Source of the DNA: Mytilus californianus
Taxonomy: Eukaryota; Mollusca; Bivalvia; Mytilida; Mytilidae
Reading direction: 5' to 3'
Length of the DNA: 64,000 nucleotides
Assembly: GCF_021869535.1 (NCBI RefSeq)
Contig: NW_026262668.1
Coordinates: 13,376,348 to 13,440,347, forward strand
Shown here: one piece after another, positions 23,504 to 35,361 of the stretch
Position numbering within the stretch: the first letter of the stretch is position 1
How the letters are laid out: each line of letters begins with the position of its first letter
Translations under genes and position numbers: made by a program
The notes under the pieces: model-generated
The model's database searches: none
Told to the model about the DNA's origin: nothing
The model's input: only the letters and a program-made list of their open reading frames with translations

Positions 23504-26500
23504 CTGCAAAAGAATAACATGTAAGTAAATGTTGAACAAGTTATCAACGATCCCTTATTTGTGTGCAAATGTTTTGTGAAACACCTGTTTATTTAAGATT
23601 AGGTTTGTGCTAAAATAATTATGCAGTAATTATTATGTACTGCAGATTTGTTGTAACAAGTACTTTGTAAATGTTTTACATATGTGGAATGGCCTTGACA
23701 TTAATTCGTCAAATTTGAAGTCGATGTTTTTTCACCGGGTTGTATATTTATTACAAATCAACTATTTATTTTTCTGCAACATGTAGTATAGGTAATGTAT
23801 TAACTTATTTAAGAGTACATTAACATCTGACAGTTTTCATTTGACCTTGACCTCGTTTACTTAGTTGACCTTTAAACATTCATTTTGATATTTCTTATTC
23901 TGTTAATGTTTTCCGTTTATAGATTACGTTAATTCTCAAATGTTGATATAAGAGAAATTCCTTCTCTACAATGTAGAATCTTACCGCTACTTTTATCTGT
24001 TACTGTCAGGCTGTCTTTCACTGGATTTGTACACATGTTTTTGTTAAGTAGCCGCTTTTCAGTTCTGGCTAAAATGTTAAAATGCGATAATGTTTAAAAT
24101 TGCTAGTTGGAATACTTTGAGATGTTTTATGTCTTGCATACTTTAATTTATGATATTGAAACAAATTGTTCCTCTAAGAGAGATACTGGAACACTTGTTT
24201 TAAGTTACGATATTGACATCTAAGAGAGATACTGGAACACTTGTATTAAGTTATGATATTGACATCTAAGAGAGATACTGGAACACTTGTATTAAGTTAT
24301 GAGAGCACACTGAGCTTTTTCAAGAAATCATTTCCTGCATTCGGAGATTCCTTTTTCTGCTTCTTGCCCCACACAGGAGAAGGTATGATAAGGCCACTTT
24401 TTTTTGCCCCATGAATTAAAAAAAAGTAATATAAATCTACCAAATAACATCATCAGTTTTCAGATGTTCATAAAACATTAGTTTGTTGGACATCAGTTTT
24501 ATATCTAGTTATACCTCCTCCTTTCCATCAAAACCACTTCTAGCAATCACATTTTTGTTTGCCATGCCAGAGACATATAATACAATATATGTCTCTGGCC
24601 ATGCATGTATTTTCTCATGAATATTATGCATTTACACTGGCTGAATATTCGACAAAACTAAAGTCTGTTATGATTAATAAATTGACGAGGTTTAAATATT
24701 ATATAAGGTTTTAAAATAAATATTGATAAAGATTTTTTTCTTCTGATTTTTAAGTTCAGAAATAATTATTTCTCAAATATATAAATAAAATGACAATTCA
24801 AATCTATTTAGACTTATATTAGTATATGCTAAGTAGGCTGTTATGTTTTAATCACGTTAAAACCAAAGAAATACTTGTTATAAAATAAACAAGTGAAACT
24901 GCGAGCTACTGCTCACTGATGATACCCTCGACAACTGGGTAATTTTAATAGAGTAAAAATATGCACGTGTTCGGTAAACAGGAAGTTGTTGAGTGATGAA
25001 TCTGAAAACGCATCACACGGTATAGCTGACTTATATAAACCCTGAAACAAAATTTCAGAAATCCTTATGATGTAGTTCCTGAGAGAGATCCGACGAAAAA
25101 TATTCATGGGACGGATGGACGGACGGACGGACGGAGAGGTAAAACAGTATACCCCCACTTTTTTAAAGCGGGGGTATAATTAATCAACCCCGAAAATAGT
25201 TGTTGTTCATACTTAAGATTTGAATGTCCTAAGTGGAAAATGCCAAATAAACATTTTATCTCTTTCATTTTGTAAACTAGCATTTCATAGCCTGATTTTG
25301 TCCCGATGTGCTTTTATTAAATATAAGTATAGAGGCCCATGTCCTTTTATCGAGGTATCAATGTTAATGACATTTGTCTTACCAATTGTTCTTCTGGTCA
25401 ATTTGTGTTGTTTTTCATCCATTTTTCTCATGGTAAATTTGAGTTCTTGCTTGAGAGAATCAATATCCTGAGTAATACGTTTCTGCATTTCTCGAATCAT
25501 TTCTTGGATACTTTCCTTTTCTATGATAGCCATGTTATCTACTTTACCATTTAAATCTTCCAGTTTCGATGTATGCTCTTCAAGTGCGGATGAGAAATGT
25601 TGTTGCACACAGATCATTTTCTCCATTTTCTTCAAATGAAGTATATATAATTAAAAAACAAATGTAAGATCGAAAGTTCTTTGCAGGGTAGTTCCAGGGT
25701 GTCCCCTTATGGCCGAAAATTTATGTTTAAGTAATTTTTTTTCTATTTATGACGGGCAAACAATTGATAGATATATTTTAGCATGGGCTAGCCTATTAAT
25801 TTGTTGAAATACCTTTCAGTAACTGCGAGTACTCTTAGATTTTATTTTTTTTGTGTGTTTTGTGCGTGTGCGCCGATCTGATATGTCAATCTTTTGCAGT
25901 TGATTTTGTTTATCCTAGGTTAGGGGAGGGTTGGGCACTCATAAACACTTTAACCCAGCCACATTCTTTATATGCCTGTCACAAGCCATGGGGTGTGAAG
26001 ACGAGTGTTTGTCGTTGTTTGCTGCCGCCATAAATTCTTTTTCGTTTAATTTTATAAGCTAAAATCAAACAGCTGGTTTTCTCTTTTGAATAGTTAAACA
26101 TTTTGTTATCCTGGGGATTTTATAGCTTACTATATGGTATGAAATTTTTCTCGTTGTTGAAGGCCGTACGGTGACCTGTAGTTTTTTTAAATCCCTGTCT
26201 TTTTAGTCTCTTATGGATAGTGGTCTTATTAACAATCATAACACATCTCCTTATTTTGTTATAATGTTAACAAATTTAGTGATTTTTTTTTTTCATTATA
26301 AATACAATCCACTATTTAATTAGAAAAAAATATATAATGTTATGCACCTCCAAAAATAAATTACTTTTATTTGGGAGTGAAAAAACCAAGGCCCCATTTC
26401 ACAGACGTAAACTTAAAAGTTTCATGGTAGGTTCCTTGTACTAATACCTACTTCTAACTAGGGAAACAACAGTCAGCCTATTTCTGAATAAAGATTGTTC

Positions 26501-27570
26501 ATGTACGAATTCATTTTTTAAAATTTTCCAAACACTTATCTCAGGCAAATTTTATACTAATTTTACGTATATTAATTCAAGATTGAAGAGCAAACCAGAA
26601 ATCTACGCTGTGCAGAATTTGATGCATATCTTGTGTACGTTCGGGTGGTGTGACGTAATTGCGTATGTCCATATAGACATTAGCCTATCAAATATGTTTT
26701 TAAAAAACAAATTCCCTCCTTTGAGAGGCATGCCATTTCAGAATACCCTTGTGCAAAAGTCTTAAAGTGCATGTTGCTTTCCCCTTTTTTATTATTATTT
26801 TAGAATTTAATATTCCGTTCTTTTATGAGACAGTAGAAAATCTTCGTATTTATATTTATATTACCTCGGTTAAAAGAGTATCCCGTTTTTCCCAAATCCG
26901 AAGAATATTGTGCACTTTAAGACAGTATTTCAATTCAAGATCCCTGTGTTTAAGGGAAAGTATTGATTTTTGCGCTTCTGTGTGCAAATTTTCGTTAACA
27001 CCTTTGGCTAAATATAAGATGCTACTTTCAAGCTTTTCCCATACACGGTTGAATTCGTCTGAGGTCAGCGATTGTGTACATGTAACATGACTAATTTGGT
27101 TCCGCAAATTTTTAATTGTACGTATGTACTTCAGTTCCAGCGGATTACACTTTGTTGACAAGCAATTGATCAAAATTGTGCAGGCTAAAGCAAGATCCAA
27201 TTCCTTTGTTGTCACGTCTACTTTTGCATAGAATCTGCATAAACAGTGTTGAATGGTCTTGTCGTTCTTCATTTTGTGGTGTCCTGGTTTTGCTCGATCA
27301 CCTACTGGTATTTCAAAAAGACATGCAATCTGTGCTCGCGAAAGCTCTGTTTCTCCCAAGAGTTTTCTCGATCCGTAAAACTGACAGCATTGCGTATTAT
27401 TAATCCACCAATGATACATTTTGTGCTTTTGACTATTTAAAAATTTCTGAAAATCTCCATGTCCGATTTTAAAAATTATAACTTTCCTGAGGATTCCCAT
27501 TATTACATCTACCACAAAACCAATAAGTCTGTAATAGTTTTCTTCTATTATCTCGTCTTCGTGTCGCTCC
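22719..27570 (-). CDS. HEPN / coiled-coil / HEPN-like / two-TM protein (partial 5', 4 exons)
   Basis: The model joins, on the minus strand, 27570-26865, 25629-25383, 24068-23985 and 23503-22719. All junctions are GT-AG and in phase, giving 606 residues. Residues 1-235: HEPN-type domain resembling the DZIP3-like HEPN group expanded in bivalves, with VDVTTKELDLALAC and the RNxxxH motif RNQISH (156-161), typical of HEPN ribonucleases. Residues 236-317: coiled coil. Residues 347-500: a second HEPN-like domain (WNRQYPNNPWLDN, KGDGDVNSWDFSLLAHLL) without RNxxxH. TM helices lie at about 533-548 and 580-598 (LLWLLLAALMCFVYW; TIAVILTALVAFWVAV). Function is not known; DZIP3-like HEPN proteins are linked to RNA binding or innate immunity. 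The join between the first two exons is the weakest link: exon 2 could instead start a separate 370-residue protein at ATG 25626. Confidence 0.65.
23985..24068 (-). CDS. HEPN gene short linker exon (84 nt)
   Basis: Acceptor TTTTAG|CC, donor AGCG|GTAAGA. The two leading bases complete an Ala codon and the last base starts a Glu codon. It encodes RTEKRLLNKNMCTNP and SLTVTDKSS. It is supported by strong splice sites and by phase match on both sides. Confidence 0.7.
24174..24301. repeat. 46-bp minisatellite in an HEPN-gene intron
   Basis: The unit beginning CTAAGAGAGATACTGGAAC occurs at 24174, 24220 and 24266 with very few changes. Confidence 0.9.
24561..24604. repeat. Short perfect hairpin
   Basis: GCCAGAGACATATA (24566-24579) and TATATGTCTCTGGC (24586-24599) form perfect 14-bp arms around the 6-base loop ATACAA. 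It looks like a tiny foldback element or MITE core. Confidence 0.8.
24905..25182 (+). mobile_element. Short hairpin-ended element with ACGG microsatellite
   Basis: The head has CACTGATGATACCCTCG. The tail has a GGACGGACGGACGG microsatellite, then the hairpin TATACCCCC...GGGGGTATA (about 25150-25177). It is a single-core member of the same architecture as the tandem-core elements elsewhere in the window. Confidence 0.65.
25383..25629 (-). CDS. HEPN gene coiled-coil exon
   Basis: After an AAG acceptor (25631-25630) it reads KMEKMICVQQHFSSALEEH, then heptad-rich sequence (LEDLNGKVDNMAI, IQEMIREMQKRITQDIDSL) to the donor ATTG|GTAAGA. The phase fits both the HEPN exon before and the short exon after. 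AAAATGG at the start is also a good initiation context, so this could be a first exon. Confidence 0.7.
25880..26290 (+). repeat. Dispersed repeat with 'GGCCGTACGGTGACCT' tail
   Basis: It runs from a GGGAGGGTTGGGCACTCATA-like head through GAAGGCCGTACGGTGACCTG to CAATCATAACACATCTCC. Related tails appear at 34390-34690 and 34890-34936 and, reversed, at 49428-49500 and 63465-63545. It lies between HEPN exons 1 and 2. Confidence 0.6.
26865..27570 (-). CDS. HEPN gene exon with RNxxxH motif
   Basis: Acceptor TTTCTTACAG|G at 27570, then ERHEDEIIEENYYRLIGFV. It continues through GDFQKFLNSQKHKMYHWW, HCLCRFYAKVDVTTKELDLA and NLRNQISHVT (RNxxxH encoded at 27087-27104) to the donor ACCGAG|GTAATA. Reading through the donor adds only Val-Ile before TAA. 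One leftover base at the start means at least one coding exon lies upstream; a candidate donor (CAG|GTGAGA) ends at 27698 with compatible phase but is unproven. Confidence 0.8.
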
Positions 27571-28285
27571 CTGTAAGAAATAGTGGTTATATAAAAAAGA
27601 CAATTATTTTAAACGCAGTTATTTCAAACAATTTTCGCCATTTGGATCACTACTTTGGTAATACATAACTGGAAACTCCAAGGAGACTGTCTCTCACCTG
27701 GTATTTTTGCATAAGATTAATACAATGCAACAAACATATTTGTGTTGAGTGGAAACTGCATGGGACAAAATCTTGTCTTGTTGAACATTTTTGATGATAT
27801 AGTTTAAGTCTATGGTCGAATATAGATAATACTAAGCAAACATTAAAAAAAATGGGTCAAAATGGTGATTCTGGGGTTACAACTCGGCTTGTTACGAATC
27901 AATTGATGATTTTTAATTATTTGTATAGCTCTTGTGTTGCTGTTCATGTTTGCCGTTCAAAGTTTCAGTCTATCTATAATAGTTTCCAAAATAGTAAGTA
28001 AAAACAATAAAATCTGATAAAGGGATATAATTTGTCGACTGACGATTTAAATAATTTGATGTATTTAAAGATCTTATTATGCTGATCAGTTTTTGCAGCT
28101 ACAGTTTCTTTTTATCTACAGTCTAGTTTTCCTCCAACCCCATCCACACAAAATGTGGAAAAATTGTCATTTTCAGTCGAATTCATTATATCATATAATT
28201 TCGTTAGTATATTGGATCATCCTATATTGAAGTAAACAATGCGTCAGTACTTTTTTGTTATTGCTAATCGTTATCGTAGATGCTC
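27571..28285. other. Upstream of the HEPN exon: no confident gene
   Basis: Apart from the possible upstream donor ending at 27698 on the minus strand, nothing supportable was seen. Confidence 0.4.
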
Positions 28286-28289
28286 GACA

Positions 28290-28455
28290 GCTGTCAGAGG
28301 CAGATTTTTTTTAATTTTTTTTTTGGGGGGGGTGGCGCTGGCCCCCCTTATGGAGTTACATGCATATATGGTTAATGCATATGTAGTACTCTTTACGTGT
28401 TCCACTACAGATATTGCCATGTCCCCCCTTTCAAAGTCCTGGGTCCGCATCTAGC
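28290..28455. mobile_element. Possible short G/C-tract MITE
   Basis: A GGGGGGGG tract with GGCGCTGGCCCCCC and a right end CCTGGGTCCGCATCT recall a shrunken relative of the GGATCC-ended transposon at 17.5 kb. Its terminal repeats are poor. Confidence 0.3.
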
Positions 28456-28459
28456 TGTA

Positions 28460-30185
28460 ACCACCATCAGCTATAGCTTCCTATATTGGCGAGAACATTT
28501 TGACCCTGCTTTCCAAATTACGTGCCTCTTTTATTTCGTTGTCCAAGCTAGTGGTCTCATCCTTTTGGCAACTCCACAATGTAATATTATGTATTTTAGT
28601 TTGAGTTTTATGAGATACTTTCTTTAGAGATAAAATAAAAAAGAGAGGAGTGTGCGCACGGAAAACTGGTTTAACCCCACCACATGATGACCTCTACCAA
28701 GTTAAGCTATCTTGACCATGTATTGTTCGTTGTCATTTGTTTTGTTTGTATGTAGGGGTTTAGCGGAGGACTCCTATTATCCTTTTCATGTATTAGTCAC
28801 CGAGCTTGGAAAATTACTGAAGTTATTGGGGCCAAACATTCTGAATTTATTAATGATTAATGACACCCGACAACCAATTGCTACTGAAGGCAATTTTTAT
28901 TTAGAAATTTTTGTTTTTAAACTTCGAATATATTAAAGAACATTGAATTATAAAATGGTTGACAGTGTTTAGTGTACATGCTATTTACAGTGCATTTTAT
29001 TTAATTTAGTAAGACATAAACAACATAAATAAAAAGTGATGAAGCTAAGAAAACACATACATGTACATGATTCACATACAGAACGCCAGAAACTGTAATA
29101 TACCTCATTTTCAACTGCTCCGACATTTCATTCATCAATTAGATGTACTGTCTACCTACGTAATCCTCTAGTGTCTTTTTCAAGTGTTTTTCGCATGCAT
29201 CTTTACCTTAAAGAGAACATTTAGTCTTGAGAGAAAAAGAGATTATCAGCTGGGAAAAAAACCCATCTGTTTTCACGTAAACATCAAAACAATCAGAAAT
29301 CTATACATATTATACATTTCAAAGTTATCATTGGCCCCGTTCGACCCTTAAAGCTTGGAAACCATGAGAAATAGTCAAGCCTGTTATAAAGGCCACCTCT
29401 ATTAAGCGAATAACTGTCTTGTCAGGTCACCTTTTTCTTTTTCAGCTGAAGTAATACCTAAGCATTTTGAACCTCAATTCAAAGGTCGCCTTTCATATAT
29501 TAAGGTCATTTTTTACCATTATATATACAGATTTGACAGCATATAAAATCTACGACAAATCATTATTGTTCGAAATTCAAAGGGAAAAAAATGAACAAAT
29601 TCCTTTTCACTTCGACTTTTTTTTGTGACCAAGGAAATTGTTTAGAATGTTGAATATCCCTCCCCAAAGACTGTTATCCCTCGCCATATGGTAAGGGTCG
29701 AGAGCCTTTTCAACTTTTTATTTTGGTCTGATTCATCATCAGGAATTTATTTAGTATTCACATTTCAATATATAGCATTCGGTCTGCTACTTTACTTTTT
29801 TTAGAAACTGAATGTGTATGTCATTTCTACTTGGAATACTAGTAACAGTAGTTTTTACATAAAAGGGATATAAAAAAATTAGAGGGGCATCATATATAGA
29901 ATACTATTCTAATATCGTTTTAATAAGAACATGAATACAAATAAGTGAAAATAATTAAAATTTAAAAAAATATTTACACACACACACACAAAATTGTTAG
30001 AAAAAAGGGGGATCAAATCCCATCCATCCCAAAATGGAAAGTCATATTGTTCCTGTTGATACGAAGCTGTATACATACATCAAACCATACCGGTCAGATC
30101 ATACAAACAAGTTAAACTAGATACCGTAATGAACAATAAGGTAAAGTTTAGTAACATTTGACACAGTAGTTTCCGACGAGAAAAT
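28460..30185. other. Intergenic stretch: no gene seen
   Basis: AT-rich sequence with a short CA microsatellite at about 29974-29991 and no supportable coding sequence. Confidence 0.5.
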
Positions 30186-30189
30186 TTTT

Positions 30190-30276
30190 TCAAAAGTTTA
30201 CGACGACGGATGGACGGACGACGGCGGTCGCGAAGTGATGCCAGAGCTCACCTGGCCTACAGGCCAAGTGAGCTAA
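30190..30276 (+). mobile_element. Tail of an AGCTCAC-hairpin element
   Basis: A GACGACGGATGGACGGACG microsatellite is followed by a palindrome at 30245-30274 with arms AGCTCAC and GTGAGCT and an inner GGCCT/AGGCC stem. The rest of the element to the left has no clear start. Confidence 0.6.
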
Positions 30277-30947
30277 CAAGGGGCAAATGGGTGATCTACA
30301 GTGGAAATTTTTAAAATGTCATCAATCATGTCGTGTTTCGTCAGTGAGAGCTAGTGTGCATTATAAACAGTAAATTGCCACGTTGCATTTCTCAAAAATA
30401 CTATAAAATTAATAAAAACTATGTAAAGGCATGACAATTACTGTTAATATAGCCCTAAAACAAAATACAGCATATGGATTTGTTCATAAACTACCAAAAA
30501 TTATCATTGTATGAATAAAATATGCATACCCAAATTATTATCATGTAATGTCCGACTTCATATTATCGCGGAAAAAGGGTTTTAAAAATAGCATTATTGC
30601 ATCAAATTTTAAATAGATTCTGAGTTATTTCTCTTGTCGCATGTAATAACATATTAACTATGCATAATTTCACTCAAGTTAAATTTAAATCGGAATAGTG
30701 ATTATAATTTGTCATATATACAGAAAAGTGCATATTTTAAACACATTTGAAATATAGTTGAAAAACGTTTAAGATTTCAATGAACGTAATGAATGTATAA
30801 CTTATAAGTAATATAAGTCAGGGATTTCTTTCACAAAATTTACTTAAAACTATAACTAAATTCTTGCATAGATACACAGCTGATTTGGTTCGGAAATTTG
30901 GCAGTACCTGTAGAAATATTATTAAGGGACGACCATTTGATTTTCTA

Positions 30948-30977
30948 GGGGAGGGGAGGGGAGGGGAGGGGAGGGGG
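30948..30977 (+). repeat. GGGGA tandem run
   Basis: GGGGA repeated five times and ending in GGGGG. It can form a G-quadruplex on the plus strand. It sits in a repeat context (CGACCATTTGATTTTCTAGGG) also seen near 18034. Confidence 0.85.
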
Positions 30978-31443
30978 TCCTGAAAAAATCGTCTTGGTCG
31001 CCACTCCACCATGCCAGAATAACAAATGGATATCATAATGTTTACGGTGATATTATGTATTGCTCTCTTCTTGCCAGTTCTTGTTTTTTTTACATCTATA
31101 TATACTCTCTACTGTATCATATGACCAAATTTCTCATTTTTTATATGACCAGGGGAGAGGGGTTATAAAATTCCATCCTGATTCTCAATTTTTTAAGAAA
31201 AAAATGTATTGCCACAGACAATAGAGAGAAATCAATTATTCTGTCAAGTTTGTTAAAAATTGTTGAAAAAATAATCTGCTTTTCTGCGGTAAAAGTGTCA
31301 TAAAACACAAGGAAAACAATACCATCCCCCTTTTATAAAGTTAATTTAAAAATTACTCACAAAGTGACTTGCATTTTTCATACGCCGTAATAATTCATTT
31401 GTTTCTTGCTTCATGCACTTTCAGTAACATTTTTTTTTAAATT

Positions 31444-31713
31444 ATCAATTTCCCCCACCTTAGTAGCAATATACCAACTTCACCTGCATATGGGATATAC
31501 ATTTCCCAACTCATTCGGTATTCAAGAGCTAGCAGCTGCTACTCAGACTTTATAAAACGTCACTAGTGTCTGAGCAGAAAGTTGATGAACCAGGGTTATG
31601 TCAAAGAACGTCTCGTCCTTTTTCTAGAAAAGTTCATCGGAAAATACAAAGACCTTGTTGATAAATATTCCGTATCAACTTCACAAATAATACATGATGG
31701 TCTTGAAGTATAG
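31444..31713 (+). pseudogene. Retroelement ORF C-terminal remnant (RT-type, non-LTR-like)
   Basis: The frame reads INFPHLSSNIPTSPAYGIYI and SQLIRYSRASSCYSDFIKRH, an in-frame TAG (31564-31566), then LMNQGYVKERLVLFLEKFIG and KYKDLVDKYSVSTSQIIHDG, ending at TAG 31711. This is the tail that follows the reverse transcriptase domain in abundant molluscan retroelements. No RT domain is visible upstream, so it is a 5'-truncated dead copy. Confidence 0.7.
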
Positions 31714-33665
31714 ATTCTAGGTTCTGACGTTGTTTGTCATCTTAATTACGTGTTATAGTGTTCTTTTATTTGTCTTAGTAAATTATTAACTTTACTGTTT
31801 TGTCCATTTTTGGTAATATCCTCTTGGCGTGGCTCGGTACTTATACATCCTGCCATTGTGTTATTGTGCTATCGTCATTTTTAGCTCACCTTTCCAAAGG
31901 AAATTTGAGCTTTTGTCATCACTTGGCTTCCGTCGTCGTCCGTCCGGTGTAAACTATTTCAAACATCTCCTTCTCTGAAACTACTGAACCAATTCCAACC
32001 AAACTTAAGCTGAATGATCCTTAGGGTATCTAGAATAAAGTCTGTGTTTTATTTTCTGTTTCGTCAAAAAACATGGCCGCCATGGCTAAAAATAGAACAT
32101 AGGGGTAAAATGCAGTTTTTGGTTTATATCTCAAAAACTAAAGCATTTAGAGCAATCTGATATATGATAAAAATGTTCATTAGGTCAAGTTCTATCAGCC
32201 CTGAAATTTTCAGATGAATCTAACAACCCATTGTTGGGTTGCTGCCACTAAATTGGTAATTATAAGGAAATTTTGCAGTTTTTGGTTATCTTGAAGATTA
32301 TTATAGATAAAGATAAACTGTAAACAGCAAAAATGTTCAGCAAAGTAAGATCTACAAATAAGTTTTATATGACCAAAATTGTCAATTCACCCCTTAAGGA
32401 ATTATTGCCCTTTAAGGACAATTTTACACAATTTGTTTATCATGTTTTCTAACTTTAAAAAATCTTCTCCTCTGAAACTACAGAAACTATTCCAACCAAA
32501 CTTAAGCTGAATGATCCTTAGGGTATCTAGAATAAAGTTTGTGTTTTATTTTCTGTTTCGTCAGAAAACATATCAGCCATGGCTAAAAATAGAACATAGG
32601 GTAAAATGCAGTTTTTAACTTGTATCTCAAAAACTAAAGGATTTAGAGCAAATCAGACTAGAAGTTTAAGTATTCATTAGGTCAAGGTCTACCTGCCCTG
32701 AAATTATCAGCCAAATCGGGTATCTGATTTTTAGGTTATTGCCCCTGAATTAATGATTTTATGGAAATTTTGCAGTTTTCGGTTATTATCTTGAATATTA
32801 TTATAGATAAAGATTAACTGTAAACAGCAAAAATGTTCAGCAAAGTAAGATCTACAAATAAGTTTTATATGACCAAAATTGTCAATTGACCCCTTAAGGA
32901 GTTATTGTCCTTTAAAGACAATTTTTCACAGTTTGTTCATCTAGTTTGCTGAATCAATTTCAGCCAAACTTGGGCAGAATGAGTTTCAGAGTATCTAGTA
33001 TAAATTTTGTATGTTATTTCCTTGTACGTCAAGAAACATAGCCACTATGGCTGAAATGGAACATAGGGGTCAAATGCATTTTTTGCTTTTGAAGAAAATA
33101 TGAGATACAAAGAACATTTAAATGGCATTTTTAAGCCACTCATTAATATATATTGAAAAGCAAAAATAATCATTGATGAAAGATTTAAGCAAAAAATTAC
33201 AGTTGAGCGATTCAGGCTCTTGAGAGCCTCTTGTTTGTATTCTTGTCTTTCATTTTTGCTTATGTGCTTTGTCTATATGCCTTTTTGTTTTTCTTTGTTG
33301 ACATATTTGTTTGTTTTTATAGTGATTAAGATTATAACACAATATTGACTGCTGTACACCTATTTTTGACATTTTTACCTATTATGTCTGTTTTGTTCAC
33401 ACATTGTTGTCAATATAATGGAATTTTATGCGACTGTCTTACAAGTGAGGGGGTTTAGCTAGCTATATAACCAGGTTTAATCCACCATTTTCTACATAAG
33501 AAAATGCCTGTACCAAGTCAGGAATATGACAGGTGTTTTCCATTCGTTTGGTGTGTTTGAGCTTTTAATTTTGCCATTTGATACGGGATTTCCATTTTGA
33601 ATTTTCCTTGGAGTTCGGTAATTTTGTTATTTTACTTTTTATTATAACTGGATTTCTTAAGATCA
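31714..33665 (+). repeat. 3' region of the retroelement, split by an insertion
   Basis: The non-coding tail continues to 31880 (CCTCTTGGCGTGGCTCGGTA), is interrupted by an inserted element, and resumes at about 33235 (GTTTGTATTCTTGTC). It passes AATGCCTGTACCAAGTCAGG, also found at 51822, and ends near TTATTTTACTTTTTATTATA. Confidence 0.6.
31881..33234 (+). mobile_element. AGCTCACC-headed tandem-core element nested in a retroelement
   Basis: The head is TTAGCTCACC plus a CGTCGTCCGTCCGG stretch. The core is about two and a half tandem units of 465-500 bp, marked by AACTTAAGCTGAATGATCCT at about 32000 and 32500 and a diverged copy near 32963. It ends around CAGGCTCTTGAGAGCCTCTTG, itself a small hairpin. 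No coding capacity is seen. Confidence 0.65.
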
Positions 33666-34350
33666 TTGTATACATGCTACTGGAACGATTTGTAACCAAT
33701 ATTTACCATAAACATTGAGATTTATTGGGAGAGAGATTTTATGAGTGTATTGAATTAACGTGACGTTACAAGTATTGATCCGGAGGATGGTATGCACTCG
33801 ACATCAATTGCATTTATATCTAAATTAATAAGTGAGCTTTATTTCACATTATAAATGAGCCGTAGGACGTATTTAAACCTAAACGCATGTACGAAAAGAA
33901 TATCCCAAGTTAATGTGATCGGTGAAATAGGATACAACTCTTGCAAGTCTTTGCAGAAAATAAAAAAAAAGTGACGGCATACAAGTCATATAATGCATAT
34001 TCTAAGGTTTTTCTTGCCCTCTGTGTGTTATACGACAAGAAAAACTTTAAAATATGTATTATCTATAACGTAAACGATATGATCCCTATACACACATTCC
34101 TGAGAGGTTGGATATTGTCTTTACATACTGTTAAACTTATATTTTGGCATTGAACAAGGTCGTGCTATACCTCAGATGACTGCATGAGACATCTCTACAC
34201 TAAATTCGTTTGAGGTGTACCGATTGACATTTTGATCTGGAGAACATGGTTTATTTATTAACTGAAACTGGGTTCTGACCTACAATCTGAGAGTACCACT
34301 AGACCGGTGATTCTTTGTTTCTGTGTTTAGTGTCGATCTCACGGTGGTAA
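33666..34350. other. Intergenic stretch: no gene seen
   Basis: AT-rich with no recognisable feature. Confidence 0.5.
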
Positions 34351-34389
34351 CTTTTGTTTCTACTAGGTTGTCTCACACTACTGCCCAAG

Positions 34390-34940
34390 GCTAGGGTTTG
34401 GTTGAGCGCTCACAGGCATGTTTATAGCGAACACATTCTTTGTGGGACTAACCTATGCCTAGGCCTTTTATCCTGTCGTTCTCGGTTGCTGTCTGCAATG
34501 TTAATCGTTTATTGGTGTTCTTAGATATGGCCGTTGATTTTCTCTTGTGAATTGTTTCACATTTTTTGCACCCCATTGGTGTTTTATCTTACTATACGGT
34601 ACGAGTTTTGCTTGTAGTAGGCCGTAAAATGACCTCCTCGTCGTCTCTTTTAGTTATACAACATATCCTTATTTTCATGTTATTTATTAAAATCAACCAC
34701 CGTAACATTTCGACTTAGTGGTTGATATCTGAGGAGGCATTTTGTCGCAATCAGTCCTTTTTGCATCTTTGCAAATGGAAATCAATCAAAATCATGAAAA
34801 AGTACTACAAATTAAAGTGGAACATTCATTCTCGTATCATTATCCGACTTTGCCTATAATTGCTTACATCCACTTCATTTGAACTTTGGTGAATAGTTGT
34901 CTCTTTGGCAATCATACCACATATCCTCATTTTAAGATTT
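34390..34940 (+). repeat. Two dispersed-repeat tails
   Basis: 34390-34690 resembles the 25.9-26.3 kb repeat (GGTTTGGTTGAGCGCTCACA, ACTATACGGTACGAGTTTTG, GTAGGCCGTAAAATGACC). 34890-34936 carries a second tail (GAATAGTTGTCTCTTTGGCA then ATCATACCACATATCCTC). Confidence 0.55.
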
Positions 34941-35069
34941 TGACCTCATGACATTACAATTAATAGGAACCATTCTATTAGGTAAAATTTCCGTTAACCT
35001 GATCAAGATTTGCATCATCTAACCAAGGTTAAGATCCAAACAGACATAGAACCGAAACACTGAGTCAGA

Positions 35070-35298
35070 TTTTATAACGTGTTTGTTCACAAGGTTACAG
35101 TCAGCTCAGGAAGACATGTTAGTACCATGTACGGACATATTGTGCTGACTCCAGTCTATGTTCTATATATCATTTATGTTGCTTGTTAAGCAGAGAAGCA
35201 GCAGATACAGATTTTCGAGTCTTTGTTTTAACGCGGTTGGCGATCGAACCCACCACCCTTCTCACACGAGTCGAGCACACCACCACGAAACCATAGGC
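35070..35298 (-). mobile_element. tRNA-derived SINE
   Basis: On the minus strand a tRNA-like head has an A-box-like TGGTGGTGTGCTCGAC and a B-box GGTTCGATCG (35241-35250). It is followed by a body with AGACTGGAGTCAGCAC and a tail through GAGCTGACTGTAACCTTGTG. The head cannot fold as a full functional tRNA by eye. Confidence 0.6.
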
Positions 35299-35361
35299 GA
35301 TTTCAGAAAAAAATATTTTAATCTGACATTACTATAAACTGTCCTAGTAGTACGTGAATAT

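Noticed and set aside
26749..27440. Several plus-strand frames of 60-113 codons
   Set aside because: They are antisense to the HEPN exon with the RNxxxH motif.
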